From Streptomyces sp. NBC_01428 (lineage in GTDB: Bacteria; Actinomycetota; Actinomycetes; Streptomycetales; Streptomycetaceae): DNA of 64,000 bases. How positions within the stretch are numbered: the first letter of the stretch is position 1; each line of letters opens with the position of its first letter. The position numbers were made by a program, and so were the translations under genes. A model generated the notes under the pieces. That model saw nothing but the letters and a program-made list of their open reading frames with translations, had not been told where the DNA came from and made no database searches. The stretch covers positions 5,084,001 through 5,148,000 of the forward strand of contig NZ_CP109499.1 of assembly GCF_036231965.1 (NCBI RefSeq), given 5' to 3'. Positions 23,732 to 32,548 of the stretch are shown piece after piece.

Positions 23732-24643
23732 CGTCGTGACCGTGACCCTGTCCAGCAGGCTCTCGTACAGCGGGCGGTCGAACTCGCCCGCCGTGGGGGC
23801 CGCGACCGTCGCCGCCGACAGGGCGACCGCGCGGGCCAGCCGGTCCGGCCAGGGCAACTTCTCGACCAGACCCGACAGCAGGCCCGCGACCGCCGAGTCG
23901 CCCGCGCCGGTCGGGTTCCCGTGGGCGCGCACGGGCGGCCTGGCCCGCCAGTGGCCGTCCGGGGTGTGCGCCAGGAGGCCCTCCGGGCCGAGGGAGGCCA
24001 CCACCGCGTACGCGCCGCGCCTGCGGACGTTGCGGGCGGCCTGCAACGGCTCGTGGGAGCCGGTGAGTTCGGCGAGCTCGTCGGCGTTCGGCTTGACGAT
24101 GTCGGGGCGGGCCGCGACGCCCCGGCGCAGCGGCTCGCCGCTCGTGTCGAGGAGCACCGGGACGGCCAGGGCGCGTGCGGTGCGCACGAGTTGGGCGTAG
24201 GCGCCGACCGGGACCCCGGGCGGCAGGCTGCCGCACAGGGCCACCGCGGAGGCCGAGCGCAGCAGCCGCTCGTACGTCTCCTGGAGGGCCGCCCACTCGG
24301 CGGGGGTGATCTCCGGTCCCGGTTCGTTGAGCTGAGTCGTGTCACCGGTCGTCGTGTCGACCACGGCTATGGTGCGGCGCGTCGCTCCGGCGACCGGGAC
24401 GAGCGCGTCCTCGACCCGGGGTGTCCCGGCGAGCAGCTCGCCCACCTGACGGCCGGTCGCGCCGCCCGTGAACCCGGTGACCGTCACCTCGTGGCCGAGC
24501 GCGGCGAGCACGCGGCCGACGTTCAGGCCCTTGCCGCCCGGGCGTTCGGTCACCTCGCTCACCCGGTGCGAGGCGTGCGGGCGCAGGGACCGCACCTTGT
24601 AGGTGATGTCGAGAGCGGTGTTCAGCGTGACCGTGAGGATCAC
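23714..24643 (-). CDS. PfkB-family sugar-phosphate kinase (1-phosphofructokinase-like)
   Basis: The GTG at 24643 follows GGGGGAGG and starts with ILTVTLNTALDITY, the typical beginning of 1-phosphofructokinase/LacC enzymes. The 309 residues include the substrate motif RPGGKGLNVGRVLAALG (~37-53) and the catalytic C-terminal motif NPTGAGDSAVAGLL, with Asp as base. It would phosphorylate fructose-1-phosphate, tagatose-6-phosphate or a related ester. It lies downstream of nagA, but a hairpin between them may separate transcription. Confidence 0.87.
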   Translation of the reverse strand: MILTVTLNTALDITYKVRSLRPHASHRVSEVTERPGGKGLNVGRVLAALGHEVTVTGFTGGATGRQVGELLAGTPRVEDALVPVAGATRRTIAVVDTTTGDTTQLNEPGPEITPAEWAALQETYERLLRSASAVALCGSLPPGVPVGAYAQLVRTARALAVPVLLDTSGEPLRRGVAARPDIVKPNADELAELTGSHEPLQAARNVRRRGAYAVVASLGPEGLLAHTPDGHWRARPPVRAHGNPTGAGDSAVAGLLSGLVEKLPWPDRLARAVALSAATVAAPTAGEFDRPLYESLLDRVTVTTEAAAA

Positions 24644-24733
24644 CTGCGACGACCTCCCCCGAGAGTGGTGTGACGTGGGCGCGCCGGCTGGGCGCCCGCC
24701 GGTGGTTCCGGAGGCACGATCATGCCAAAGACA

Positions 24734-24768
24734 ACGGCGGTCGGCCCAGTCCCCGGGCCGACCGCCGT
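24734..24768 (-). terminator. Terminator after nagA
   Basis: A perfect 14-bp stem (24734-24747 with 24755-24768) and 7-base loop lies 20 bp beyond the nagA stop. Confidence 0.75.
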
Positions 24769-24787
24769 GCCACAACAAAGGGGCGAA

Positions 24788-25933
24788 TCACCCCAGTTGG
24801 GGATCGACCACCCACGCGCCGCCGCGCATCACGCCCTTGAGCGCGAAGTCCGCGTCGAGCACCACGAGGTCCGCGTCCTTGCCGGGCTCCAGGGACCCCT
24901 TGCGGTCGTACAGGCCCAGCAGGCGGGCCGGGTTGGCCGAGATGGCCTCCACGACGTCGTCGACCGGCAGCCGGTCGACGGTGACCGCGCGCTGGAAGGC
25001 GCGGTCGAGGGTAAGCGTGGAGCCCGCGATCGAACCGCCCTCCACCAGGCGGGCGACGCCGTCCGCGACCTCGACCTCCAGCGGGCCGAGCATGTAGCGC
25101 CCGTCGCCGAAGCCGGCCGCGTCCATCGCGTCGGTGATCAACGCGACCCGTCCGGCGCCCGCGTGGTGGAACGCCAGCTCCAGCGAGGCGGGGTGCAGGT
25201 GCGTGCCGTCGTTGATCAGCTCGACGGTGACCCGCTCGTCCTCCAGGAGGGCGGCGATCGGGCCCGGCGCGCGGTGCCCGAGCGGCGGCATCGCGTTGAA
25301 CAGGTGGGTCGCCACGGTCGCGCCCGCGTCGATGGCCGCCTGCGTCTGCTCGTACGTCGCGTCGGTGTGGCCGATCGCCGCGATCACGCCGTGCTCGGCG
25401 AGCAGCCGCACGGAGTCGAGGCCGCCCGGCAGCTCGGTGGCGAGGGTGACCATCTTGGCGTGGCCGCGGGCCGCGTCGATCAGCTTGCGGACGTCGGCGG
25501 GGTCCGGGTCGCGCAGCAGTTCCTCGGAGTGCGCGCCCTTGCGGCACGGCGAGATGAACGGCCCCTCGAAGTGGATGCCCGCGAGGTCGCCCTGCTCGGC
25601 CAGCTCGGAGAGCAGTCCGGCGCGCTGGGCGAGGCCGTCCATGTCTCCGGTGACGGTGGAGGCGACGACGGTGGTGGTGCCGTGCAGACGGTGGGTGTGG
25701 ATGCCCTTCAGGACGTCCTCGACCGTGCCCGAGGTGAAGGACGCGCCGCCACCGCCGTGGTTGTGGATGTCGACGAAGCCGGGGACCAGCCAGTGGCCGG
25801 ACAGGTCGACGACGTCGGCGTCCGCGGGAGCGCTCCCGCCGATGCGCGCACCGTCGACGATGACGCGGCCTTCGGGCACGGTCCCGGTGGGCAGGACCAC
25901 CCGGGCACCGGCGAGAACCTTGCTAGGAGCCAT
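24788..25933 (-). CDS. nagA: N-acetylglucosamine-6-phosphate deacetylase
   Basis: The 381-residue amidohydrolase removes acetate from GlcNAc-6-phosphate to give GlcN-6-phosphate. Metal and substrate motifs are all present in order: DIHNHGGGG (~55-63), HFEGPF, GHTDA, ATHLFNAM, INDGTHLHP and ITDAM with the catalytic Asp. Its ATG is 7 bp after the nagK stop, so nagK-nagA form an operon. Two DasR-type sites lie in front of nagK. From memory this corresponds to SCO4284. Confidence 0.95.
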   Translation of the reverse strand: MAPSKVLAGARVVLPTGTVPEGRVIVDGARIGGSAPADADVVDLSGHWLVPGFVDIHNHGGGGASFTSGTVEDVLKGIHTHRLHGTTTVVASTVTGDMDGLAQRAGLLSELAEQGDLAGIHFEGPFISPCRKGAHSEELLRDPDPADVRKLIDAARGHAKMVTLATELPGGLDSVRLLAEHGVIAAIGHTDATYEQTQAAIDAGATVATHLFNAMPPLGHRAPGPIAALLEDERVTVELINDGTHLHPASLELAFHHAGAGRVALITDAMDAAGFGDGRYMLGPLEVEVADGVARLVEGGSIAGSTLTLDRAFQRAVTVDRLPVDDVVEAISANPARLLGLYDRKGSLEPGKDADLVVLDADFALKGVMRGGAWVVDPQLG

Positions 25934-25940
25934 CAGGTGG

Positions 25941-26936
25941 TTACCTCCGGGGAGTCGTTGACGTGGTGTTCAGGAGGTCCCGGGCGAGGAGCCCGGCACC
26001 GAGGCAGCCAGCCGTGTCCCCGAGGGCGGCGGGGACGATGGACGGCAGTTTCTGGAAGGTGACGCGGCGCTCGACCGCGGCCCGCAGCGGTGTGAACAAG
26101 GTTTCCCCGGCCTCCGCGAGCCCGCCACCGATGATCAGGGTGCGCGGGTCCAGGAGGGTGAGCGCGGTGACCAGCCCGTCGGCGAGCGCGTCGACGGCGT
26201 CCTGCCACACGGCCCGCGCCCGCGGGTCGCCCGACTCGACGGCCTTGGCGCAGTCCGCCGCGTCCGCGTCCGGGTCGCCGGACACCTCGGCCCAGGCCTG
26301 GCTGACGGCCGCCGCCGAGGCGAACCGTTCCAGACAGCCGTACTGCCCGCAGGGACACGCGGTCCCGCCGGGCCGTACGACGATGTGGCCGATCTCCCCG
26401 GCGAAACCGTGCGCGCCCTCCTCGACGCTGCCGTTGATGCCGATGGCCCCCGCTATGCCGGTGCCCAGCGGCACGAACAGGAAGCGGTCCGCCCCCTGGC
26501 CGGCGCCGATCCGGCCCTCCGCGAGACCGCCGGTGCGCACGTCGTGCCCGAGGGCCACGGGGACGCCGCCGAGCCGTTCGCCGAGCAGCCGGCGCAGCGG
26601 GACGTCGCGCCAGCCGAGGTTGGCGGCGTAGACGGCGATGCCGTGTTCGGCGTCGACGATGCCGGGCACGGCGACGCCGGCCGCCAGGGCGCTCTGGCCG
26701 AAGTGCTTCTCGCCGTGGGCGCGCAGCTCGGCGGCGAAGTCGAGGATGTCGTCGACGACGGCCTCGGGCCCGCGCTCGCGGCCGGTGGCCCGGCGGGCCT
26801 GGTGCAGCAGCACGGGGTGCTCGGGGGCCTGCGGCGGCGGCGCGTCGGGGCGGCCGGCGGCGGGTTCGGGGTCGACCCCGACGAGGGCCGCCTTCATCCC
26901 GGTGCCGCCCACATCGAGGGCGATGACATGTCTCAC
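25941..26936 (-). CDS. nagK: ROK-family N-acetylglucosamine kinase
   Basis: The 331-residue protein begins with the ATP-binding motif ALDVGGTGMKAALVG and contains the ROK signature with a zinc site, CPCGQYGCLE (~208-217). FAGEIGHIVV supplies the conserved sugar-binding residues and IIGGGLAEAG is the adenosine motif. With nagA directly downstream, GlcNAc is the likely substrate, giving GlcNAc-6-phosphate; glucokinase activity cannot be excluded from sequence alone. The start is the GTG at 26936. Confidence 0.88.
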   Translation of the reverse strand: MRHVIALDVGGTGMKAALVGVDPEPAAGRPDAPPPQAPEHPVLLHQARRATGRERGPEAVVDDILDFAAELRAHGEKHFGQSALAAGVAVPGIVDAEHGIAVYAANLGWRDVPLRRLLGERLGGVPVALGHDVRTGGLAEGRIGAGQGADRFLFVPLGTGIAGAIGINGSVEEGAHGFAGEIGHIVVRPGGTACPCGQYGCLERFASAAAVSQAWAEVSGDPDADAADCAKAVESGDPRARAVWQDAVDALADGLVTALTLLDPRTLIIGGGLAEAGETLFTPLRAAVERRVTFQKLPSIVPAALGDTAGCLGAGLLARDLLNTTSTTPRR

Positions 26937-26964
26937 GGGGGACAGTGTCGCCCCTTACCCCAGG

Positions 26965-26980
26965 AGAGGTCTAGTCCACT
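26965..26980. promoter_or_regulatory. DasR-type operator (dre) in the nagK promoter
   Basis: AGAGGTCTAGTCCACT agrees with the DasR consensus ACTGGTCTAGACCACT at 13 of 16 positions. It is 28 bp before the nagK start. DasR, a GntR-family repressor released by GlcN-6-phosphate, is established as the controller of nagKA in S. coelicolor. Confidence 0.82.
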
Positions 26981-26982
26981 CA

Positions 26983-26998
26983 CGTGGTGTAGACCTTG
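26983..26998. promoter_or_regulatory. Second, weaker dre-like site
   Basis: CGTGGTGTAGACCTTG retains the TGGTNTAGACC core (10 of 16 positions) two bases beyond the first site. It lies towards the divergent sugar-binding lipoprotein gene, so both directions may be controlled. Confidence 0.55.
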
Positions 26999-27080
26999 GA
27001 TCCGCATTCCGAGACGGATGCAACGGACGCACAAGCAAATGAAGCAGCCGATACGGCTCAGGGGTTGGGGAGAGCAAGCG

Positions 27081-28352
27081 GTGCAGCGGCGTATGACGGG
27101 AATGACGGCGGCGGTCTCGGTCCTGGGCATGGCGGCGACCCTCGCGGGGTGCGGCGGCTCGGAGGAATCCTCGGACGTGACGCTCAGACTCGTGGCCGCG
27201 GACTACGGCGACTCGAAGGCCAACACCTCGCGCACGTACTGGGACGGTCTCGCGAAGGCCTACGAGTCCGCGCACCCGGGGACCAGGGTCGAGGTCAGCG
27301 TCTACCCCTGGACCGACGTCGACCGCAAGGTCAAGGAGATGGTCGCGGCGGGCCACGCGCCCGACATGGCGCAGATCGGCGCGTACGCCGACTACGCGGC
27401 GAAAGGCCAGCTCTACCGGGCCGACGACCTGGTCTCCATACCCGTGCAGGCCAACTTCGTCTCCCAGCTCGCCGACGCCGGGCAGATCGACCAGACGCAG
27501 TACGGGCTGCCGTTCGCCTCGTCCACGCGGCTCCTCTTCTTCAACAAGACGCTGTTCTCCGAGGCCGGCATCACCCCGCCCACGACCTGGAGCGAGCTCG
27601 CGGCCGACGCGAGGGCGCTCAAGGCGAAGGGCGTGAAGTTCCCCTACGCGCTGCCGCTCGGTCCCGAGGAGGCCCAGGCGGAGACGATGCAGTGGCTGCT
27701 GAGCGGCGGCGGCACCGGCTACACGGACGACGTCGGCACGTACTCCATAGATTCCGTGCAGAACGTCCACACGTTCTCCTGGATCAAGGAGGAACTGGTC
27801 GCCAAGGGCCTCACCGGACCCGTCGCACCTGCCAAGCTGAACCGTGCGGCCGCCTTCTCGGCGTTCACCCGCGGTGACGTCGGCATGCTCGTCGGACACC
27901 CCACCCTGATGCAGCAGGCCGCGAGCAAGGGCGTGAAGTTCGGCATGGTGCCGATGCCCGGCATCGACGGCAGGGCGAAGGCGACCATGGGCGTCGCCGA
28001 CTGGATGATGGCCTTCAAGAAGAACGGCAACGCCGAGCAGGTCGGCGACTTCCTCGACTTCGTCTACCAGGACAAGAACGTCCTGGCCTTCTCCCACAAG
28101 TACGACCTGCTGCCCGTCACCGCGTCCGCGTCCGAGGCCATGGCCGTGGACAAGGACGACAAGGACCTGGAGCCCTTCCTCGCCCAGCTCCCCTCCTCCC
28201 AGCTCTACCCGGTCGGCAAGACCTCCTGGGCCGGGGTCAGCGCCGACGTGAAGAGCAGCATCGCCAAGGCCGTCAGCCCGGGCGGCGACCCGGCCGAGGT
28301 GCTCGGCTCGCTCCAGACCAGCGCGACCATGGCGGACAGCAGGGCGGGCTAG
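27081..28352 (+). CDS. Sugar ABC transporter substrate-binding lipoprotein
   Basis: The GTG at 27081 follows GGGGAGAG; earlier ATGs at 27018 and 27039 are weaker candidates. The 423-residue protein has a lipoprotein signal ending in TLAGC (Cys24) and a family 1 solute-binding fold (YPWTDVDRKVKEMVAAGHAPDMAQIG, YGLPFASSTRLLFFNKTLF). Such proteins deliver sugars to an ABC permease; no permease or ATPase gene is adjacent, so it must use components encoded elsewhere. It is divergent from nagK with dre sites between, which suggests an amino-sugar or chito-oligosaccharide ligand. Confidence 0.9.
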   Translation: MQRRMTGMTAAVSVLGMAATLAGCGGSEESSDVTLRLVAADYGDSKANTSRTYWDGLAKAYESAHPGTRVEVSVYPWTDVDRKVKEMVAAGHAPDMAQIGAYADYAAKGQLYRADDLVSIPVQANFVSQLADAGQIDQTQYGLPFASSTRLLFFNKTLFSEAGITPPTTWSELAADARALKAKGVKFPYALPLGPEEAQAETMQWLLSGGGTGYTDDVGTYSIDSVQNVHTFSWIKEELVAKGLTGPVAPAKLNRAAAFSAFTRGDVGMLVGHPTLMQQAASKGVKFGMVPMPGIDGRAKATMGVADWMMAFKKNGNAEQVGDFLDFVYQDKNVLAFSHKYDLLPVTASASEAMAVDKDDKDLEPFLAQLPSSQLYPVGKTSWAGVSADVKSSIAKAVSPGGDPAEVLGSLQTSATMADSRAG

Positions 28353-28431
28353 CCCTCCGGGCAGGACGAGGGCCAGGGGCCAGGACGAGGGGCACGGGCC
28401 GCTGTCGGTGGTGGGGGTTACCGTGCTGTCC

Positions 28432-28659
28432 ATGGAAGAGCTGCCGGCGCGGGAACAGCGCGTCCTCGCCCTGGAGCGCCGTGGCTTCGCGGGCCCCGGC
28501 GCCAAGGAGCGCGCGATACGGGAACAGCTGGGTCTGGCCCCGGTCCGCTACTACCAGCTGCTCAACGCCCTGCTGGACGACCCGAGGGCCCTCGCGCACG
28601 ACCCGGTGACGGTGAACCGGCTGCGCCGGGTGCGGGAGGCCCGCCGCTCGGAGCGCTGA
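28432..28659 (+). CDS. DUF3263-family small protein
   Basis: The 75-residue basic protein (MEELPAREQRVLALERRGF...RYYQLLNALLDDPRALAHDP) matches the actinobacterial DUF3263 family, which has a helix-turn-helix-like core. The role is unknown. A GTG at 28423 is an alternative start. Confidence 0.85.
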   Translation: MEELPAREQRVLALERRGFAGPGAKERAIREQLGLAPVRYYQLLNALLDDPRALAHDPVTVNRLRRVREARRSER

Positions 28660-28750
28660 CCGGCCGGGCCCCGGCGCATTCCGGCCGCACGGTCCCCCGC
28701 GCGGCCACGAGCCGGGGGTGCGCCCGCCCGGACCCGGATAGGGTCGCCCC

Positions 28751-29605
28751 ATGGGCAGCCACCCCGAATCCAAGGACCCCTTGCCGGCCCCGGTGACCCC
28801 CGCCGGGCGCGACGGTCTGGAAGCGATCCTCTCCCGCCCCACCCGGACGGTCGTCGCACTCGACTTCGACGGGACCCTCGCCCCCATCGTCGCCGACCCC
28901 GACCGGGCCCGCGCACATCCGGACGCGGTCCCCGCCCTCGCGGCACTGGCCCCGAAGGTCGCCTCCGTCGCCGTGATCACCGGCCGTCCGCCCGGCGTCG
29001 CCGTCCGGCACGGCGGCTTCGCGGGCGTCCCCGGACTGGAGCACCTCGTCGTCCTCGGCCACTACGGCGCCGAACGCTGGGACGCCGTCAGCGGCGACGT
29101 CACCGCCCCCGCCCCGCACCCCGGCGTCGCCGCCGTCCGCGCCGAACTGCCGGGCTTCCTGGACAAGATCGGCGCCTGGCAGGGCACCTGGATCGAGGAG
29201 AAGGGCCGCGCGCTCGCCGTGCACACGCGCCGCGCCGAGGACCCGCAGGCCGCCTTCGAAGCGCTCCGTGAACCGCTCGCCGACCTCGCCACCCGGCACG
29301 GACTGATCGTCGAACCCGGCCGGATGGTCCTGGAGCTGCGCCCGCCCGGCATGGACAAGGGGGTCGCCCTCCTCGACTACATCCGCGAGACCGGCGCCGA
29401 GGCCGTCCTGTACGCCGGTGACGACCTGGGCGACCTGCCCGCGTTCGCCGCCGTGGACAAGCTCCGCTCCGACGGCGTCCCCGGGCTCCTGGTGTGCAGC
29501 GGCACCCCCGAGGTCGGTGAACTCGCCGAGCGCGCCGACCTGGTGGTCGACGGGCCGGCCGGAGTCGTCCGGCTGCTCGCCGCGCTCGCCGCGCGACTGG
29601 CCTGA
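28751..29605 (+). CDS. otsB: Trehalose-6-phosphate phosphatase
   Basis: The 284-residue HAD-superfamily enzyme dephosphorylates trehalose-6-phosphate. Motif I is ALDFDGTLAP (~37-46) with the nucleophile Asp; motif II is VITGRPP; the late motif is YAGDDLGDLPAF. It is convergent with otsA across a strong terminator, so the two pathway genes are separately transcribed. Confidence 0.94.
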   Translation: MGSHPESKDPLPAPVTPAGRDGLEAILSRPTRTVVALDFDGTLAPIVADPDRARAHPDAVPALAALAPKVASVAVITGRPPGVAVRHGGFAGVPGLEHLVVLGHYGAERWDAVSGDVTAPAPHPGVAAVRAELPGFLDKIGAWQGTWIEEKGRALAVHTRRAEDPQAAFEALREPLADLATRHGLIVEPGRMVLELRPPGMDKGVALLDYIRETGAEAVLYAGDDLGDLPAFAAVDKLRSDGVPGLLVCSGTPEVGELAERADLVVDGPAGVVRLLAALAARLA

Positions 29606-29610
29606 GAACG

Positions 29611-29659
29611 AAGGCCGTTGCCCGCCGGGTCACGACAACCCGGCTGCGGCAACGGCCTT
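29611..29659. terminator. Terminator between otsB and otsA
   Basis: AAGGCCGTTGCC (29611-29622) pairs with GGCAACGGCCTT (29648-29659), with a nested GCCGGGT/ACCCGGC stem inside. It can serve both convergent genes. Confidence 0.8.
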
Positions 29660-29694
29660 GTTGGACGGTGGCCGGTGGACGGCCGGTCGCCGGG

Positions 29695-31146
29695 TCAGGC
29701 CTCCAGCGCGTGCAGCTGGTCCAGGAACCACTGGGCCGGCGGCAGCGCGGTGGCCGCGGCGGTCAGCCGCTTGGTCCGCTCGGCGCGTTCGCCCGGCTGC
29801 ATGGTCAGCGCCTCGTGCAGGGCCCGCGCGGTGCCGATGATGTCGTACGGGTTCACCGAGACGGCGTCCTCGCCCAGCTCCTCGTACGCCCCCGCCTCCC
29901 GCGACAGGACCAGGACGCAGCCCTCGTCCGAGACGACCGGGACCTCCTTGGCGACGAGGTTCATGCCGTCCCTGATGGGGTTCACCAGGGCCACGTCCGC
30001 CAGCCGGTACGCGGCGAGCGAGCGGGCGAAGTCGTCCTTGACGTGCAGCACGACCGGGGTCCAACCGGGCGTCCCGTAGCTGGAGTTGATCTCGTCGGCG
30101 ACGCGCTGCACCTCGGCCGTGTAGTCCCGGTAGATCGCGAGGTCCTGCCGCGAGGGGTAGGCGAACGCCACGTGGACGACGCGCTCGCGCCACTCCGGGT
30201 GGTCGTCGAGGAGCTGCCGGTAGGCCAGCATGCCGCGCACGATGTTCTTCGACAGCTCGGTCCGGTCGACGCGCACGATCGTCCGGCGCCCCTCGCCGAT
30301 CTCCTCGCGCAGCGCGACGATCCGCTCCTCGACGTCGGCCTCGTGCGAGCGGGCGCGCAGGAACTCGGCGTCCGCGCCGAGCCCGTGCACGCCGACGAGG
30401 GTCCGGGCGGGCGCGGCGCCGTCGAGGTGCTCGACCGACCGCGACGCCTCCGAGGCGGGCGGCACGCGGTAGCGCTCCGGGTCGATCTCCGCCGCGCAGT
30501 CCAGGAAGGCCGTCGCCCAGCGCCAGGTCAGGAACGCCAGCCGGTCCGCGCCGAGCATGCCGTCCAGCAGCTCCGCGCGGATGTCGTCGGGCAGCATCCG
30601 GAAGTAGTCCACGGGCGCCCACGGCGTGTGGGAGAAGTGGCCGATGCGCAGGTCGGGCCGGAGCGCGCGGAGCAGCCCCGGCACCAGGCACAGGTGGTAG
30701 TCCTGGACCAGCACCGAGGCGCCCTCGGCGGCCTCCTCGGCCAGCGCCTCGGCGAAGGCCTGGTTGTAGGCGCGGTACGCGTCCCACTGGCGCCGGAACT
30801 CCGCGTCGAAGACCGGCTCCAGCGGGGTCTGGTACAGCATGTGGTGGACGAACCACAGCACGGAGTTGGCGATGCCGTTGTACGCGTCGGCGTGCACCTC
30901 GGCGTCGATGTCCAGCATCCGCACGCCGTCCTCCCCGACCCCCCGGCGCACGGCCTCCCGGTCGCCGTCGCCGAGGGCCGCGCACACCCACAGGGCGTCC
31001 GCGTCCGGCCCGATCGCCGACAGCCCGGAGACGAGCCCGCCGCCGCCCCGCTTGGCCTGCAGCGAGCCGTCGTCCTGGGTCTGGTAGGTGATCGGGCCGC
31101 GGTTGGACGCGACGAGGATGCCGTGGGCACCGTGCGTGGAAGCCAT
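29695..31146 (-). CDS. otsA: Trehalose-6-phosphate synthase (GT20)
   Basis: The 483-residue glycosyltransferase joins UDP- or GDP-glucose to glucose-6-phosphate. It starts ILVASNRGPITY and carries the GT20 features GGGLVSGLSAIG, VLVQDYHLCLVPG, IGHFSHTPW, RVDRTELSKNIVRG and NPIRDGMNLVAKE near the nucleotide-sugar site. Length is normal. It is separated from gpgS by 77 bp on the same strand. Confidence 0.95.
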   Translation of the reverse strand: MASTHGAHGILVASNRGPITYQTQDDGSLQAKRGGGGLVSGLSAIGPDADALWVCAALGDGDREAVRRGVGEDGVRMLDIDAEVHADAYNGIANSVLWFVHHMLYQTPLEPVFDAEFRRQWDAYRAYNQAFAEALAEEAAEGASVLVQDYHLCLVPGLLRALRPDLRIGHFSHTPWAPVDYFRMLPDDIRAELLDGMLGADRLAFLTWRWATAFLDCAAEIDPERYRVPPASEASRSVEHLDGAAPARTLVGVHGLGADAEFLRARSHEADVEERIVALREEIGEGRRTIVRVDRTELSKNIVRGMLAYRQLLDDHPEWRERVVHVAFAYPSRQDLAIYRDYTAEVQRVADEINSSYGTPGWTPVVLHVKDDFARSLAAYRLADVALVNPIRDGMNLVAKEVPVVSDEGCVLVLSREAGAYEELGEDAVSVNPYDIIGTARALHEALTMQPGERAERTKRLTAAATALPPAQWFLDQLHALEA

Positions 31147-31223
31147 GCCTCGAAACCTAGCCCCGTCCGGAAACGCTCAAACGTTCCCGTCGGCCGTATG
31201 CGATCCCCGGCCGACGGGAACGC

Positions 31224-32168
31224 TCACGCGGCTTTGCGCTGCTGGTACTCGGCGATTTCGGACATGGGGGGCCTTTCCTCCGTGTCCACCGAGTACGTGC
31301 GCGGCTCGAAACCGTCCCGGGTGCGCTCGAACTGGGTGATCGCGGGGCGGATCAGGTGGCCGCGGGCCAGCCGCAACTGGGCGGTGCGGTAGATCGCGGC
31401 GGCCATGCGGCCCAGGGCCTGGCCGTCCTGGTGGCGGTGCTTGCGCACCCCCACGTCGACCTGGGCGAGGGCGTCCAGGCCCACCAGGTGCAGCGCGTCG
31501 ACGAGCATGCCCAGCTCCACGCCGTACCCGACCGGGAACGGCAGCTGTTCGAGCAGCGAGCGCCGGGCCGCGTACTCCCCGCCGAGCGGCTGCACGAAGC
31601 CCGCGAGCTGCGGCCAGTGCATGTTCAGCAGGGGGCGGGCCATCAGCTCGGTGACCCGGCCGCCCTGCCCGGCGGCGCCGCCCAGCGGACGGTCGTACAT
31701 CGCCTTGACGAGATCGACGCCCGGGTCCGTGAGCAGGGGGCCCACGATCCCGAGGACGAAGTCGGACGAGAACTCCTTGAGGTCCGCGTCGATGAAACAG
31801 ACGATGTCGCCGCTCGTCACGAGCAGCGACCGCCACAGCACCTCGCCCTTGCCGGGCACGGCCGGCAGGCTGGGCAGGATGTCGTCGCGGTGCACCACTC
31901 TGGCGCCCGCGGCGGCGGCGACCGCGGACGTGCGGTCCGTGGAGCCCGAGTCGACGACGACGATCTCGTCGACGAGGGGCACCTGCTGCATCAGGTCGTG
32001 GCGGATGATCGAGACGATCTCGCCGACGGTCTCCTCCTCGTTGAGCGCGGGCAGCACCACGCTGACCGTCGACCCGGAGGTGCGTTTCGCGGCCATGATC
32101 TTGTGGAGCGGGCGGTCGGTCAGGGACCAGGAGCGTGTGCTCAGCCAGCGGTCGACTTCATTCAGCAC
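31224..32168 (-). CDS. gpgS: Glucosyl-3-phosphoglycerate synthase-like glycosyltransferase (GT81)
   Basis: The 314-residue GT-A enzyme has VSVVLPALNEEETVGEIV near residues 35-52, DEIVVVDSGSTDRTSAVA, and the metal-binding DxD motif in CFIDADLKEF. The segment VGYGVELGMLVDALHLVGL and conserved RHQDGQALGRMA agree with GpgS, which transfers glucose to 3-phosphoglycerate for glucosylglycerate or methylglucose lipopolysaccharide synthesis. The matching phosphatase is not visible. The start is a GTG at 32168. Confidence 0.85.
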   Translation of the reverse strand: MLNEVDRWLSTRSWSLTDRPLHKIMAAKRTSGSTVSVVLPALNEEETVGEIVSIIRHDLMQQVPLVDEIVVVDSGSTDRTSAVAAAAGARVVHRDDILPSLPAVPGKGEVLWRSLLVTSGDIVCFIDADLKEFSSDFVLGIVGPLLTDPGVDLVKAMYDRPLGGAAGQGGRVTELMARPLLNMHWPQLAGFVQPLGGEYAARRSLLEQLPFPVGYGVELGMLVDALHLVGLDALAQVDVGVRKHRHQDGQALGRMAAAIYRTAQLRLARGHLIRPAITQFERTRDGFEPRTYSVDTEERPPMSEIAEYQQRKAA

Positions 32169-32268
32169 GGTCTGCGGCTCCTCACTGTCTGATCACACGC
32201 TCTCATCAGCGTGCCCGCTGCGGCCAGCGGCTGATCGCTTGCCGTCGTCTCGCGGTTCGGACGACTGC

Positions 32269-32296
32269 TTCAACTGTCCTGGCCTTCGGTTACAGT
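32269..32296 (+). promoter_or_regulatory. Possible promoter for the SAM-riboswitch operon
   Basis: TTCAAC (32269-32274) and TACAGT (32291-32296) are separated by 16 bp and would start a transcript about 75 bp before the riboswitch. The assignment is tentative. Confidence 0.35.
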
Positions 32297-32375
32297 CTTG
32301 AACAACGCTGATGACCATCGCATGTCCTGGATCATCGGCACGCAATATGCTCAACAGTTCAACAATCGAATACCG

Positions 32376-32529
32376 CTCATCCAGAGGGGCAGAGGGATAC
32401 GGCCCGTTGAAGCCCCGGCAACCCTCCAGCCGGTCTCGTACCGATCGCCAGACGATCGCGTCGCGAGGCTCCCGGCTAGGGAAGGTGCCAAATCCGTCTC
32501 ACGGCGAAGTGCGTCGTGAGGAAGATGAG
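32376..32529 (+). ncRNA. SAM-I (S-box) riboswitch
   Basis: All hallmark segments occur in order: CTCATCCAGAGGGGCAGAGG, GATACGGCCCGTTGAAGCCC, GGCAACCCTCCAG and, after a variable arm, AAGGTGCCAAATCCGTC. Helix P1 can close by pairing CTCATC (32376-32381) with GATGAG (32524-32529). The 3' side of P1 runs straight into GAGGAGAAAGGG, the ribosome-binding region, 10-20 bases before the downstream ATG. SAM binding should therefore stabilise P1 and hide the ribosome-binding site, giving translational repression. No classical terminator hairpin with a T-tract is seen. Confidence 0.92.
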
Positions 32530-32548
32530 GAGAAAGGGCCTCGCCTCC

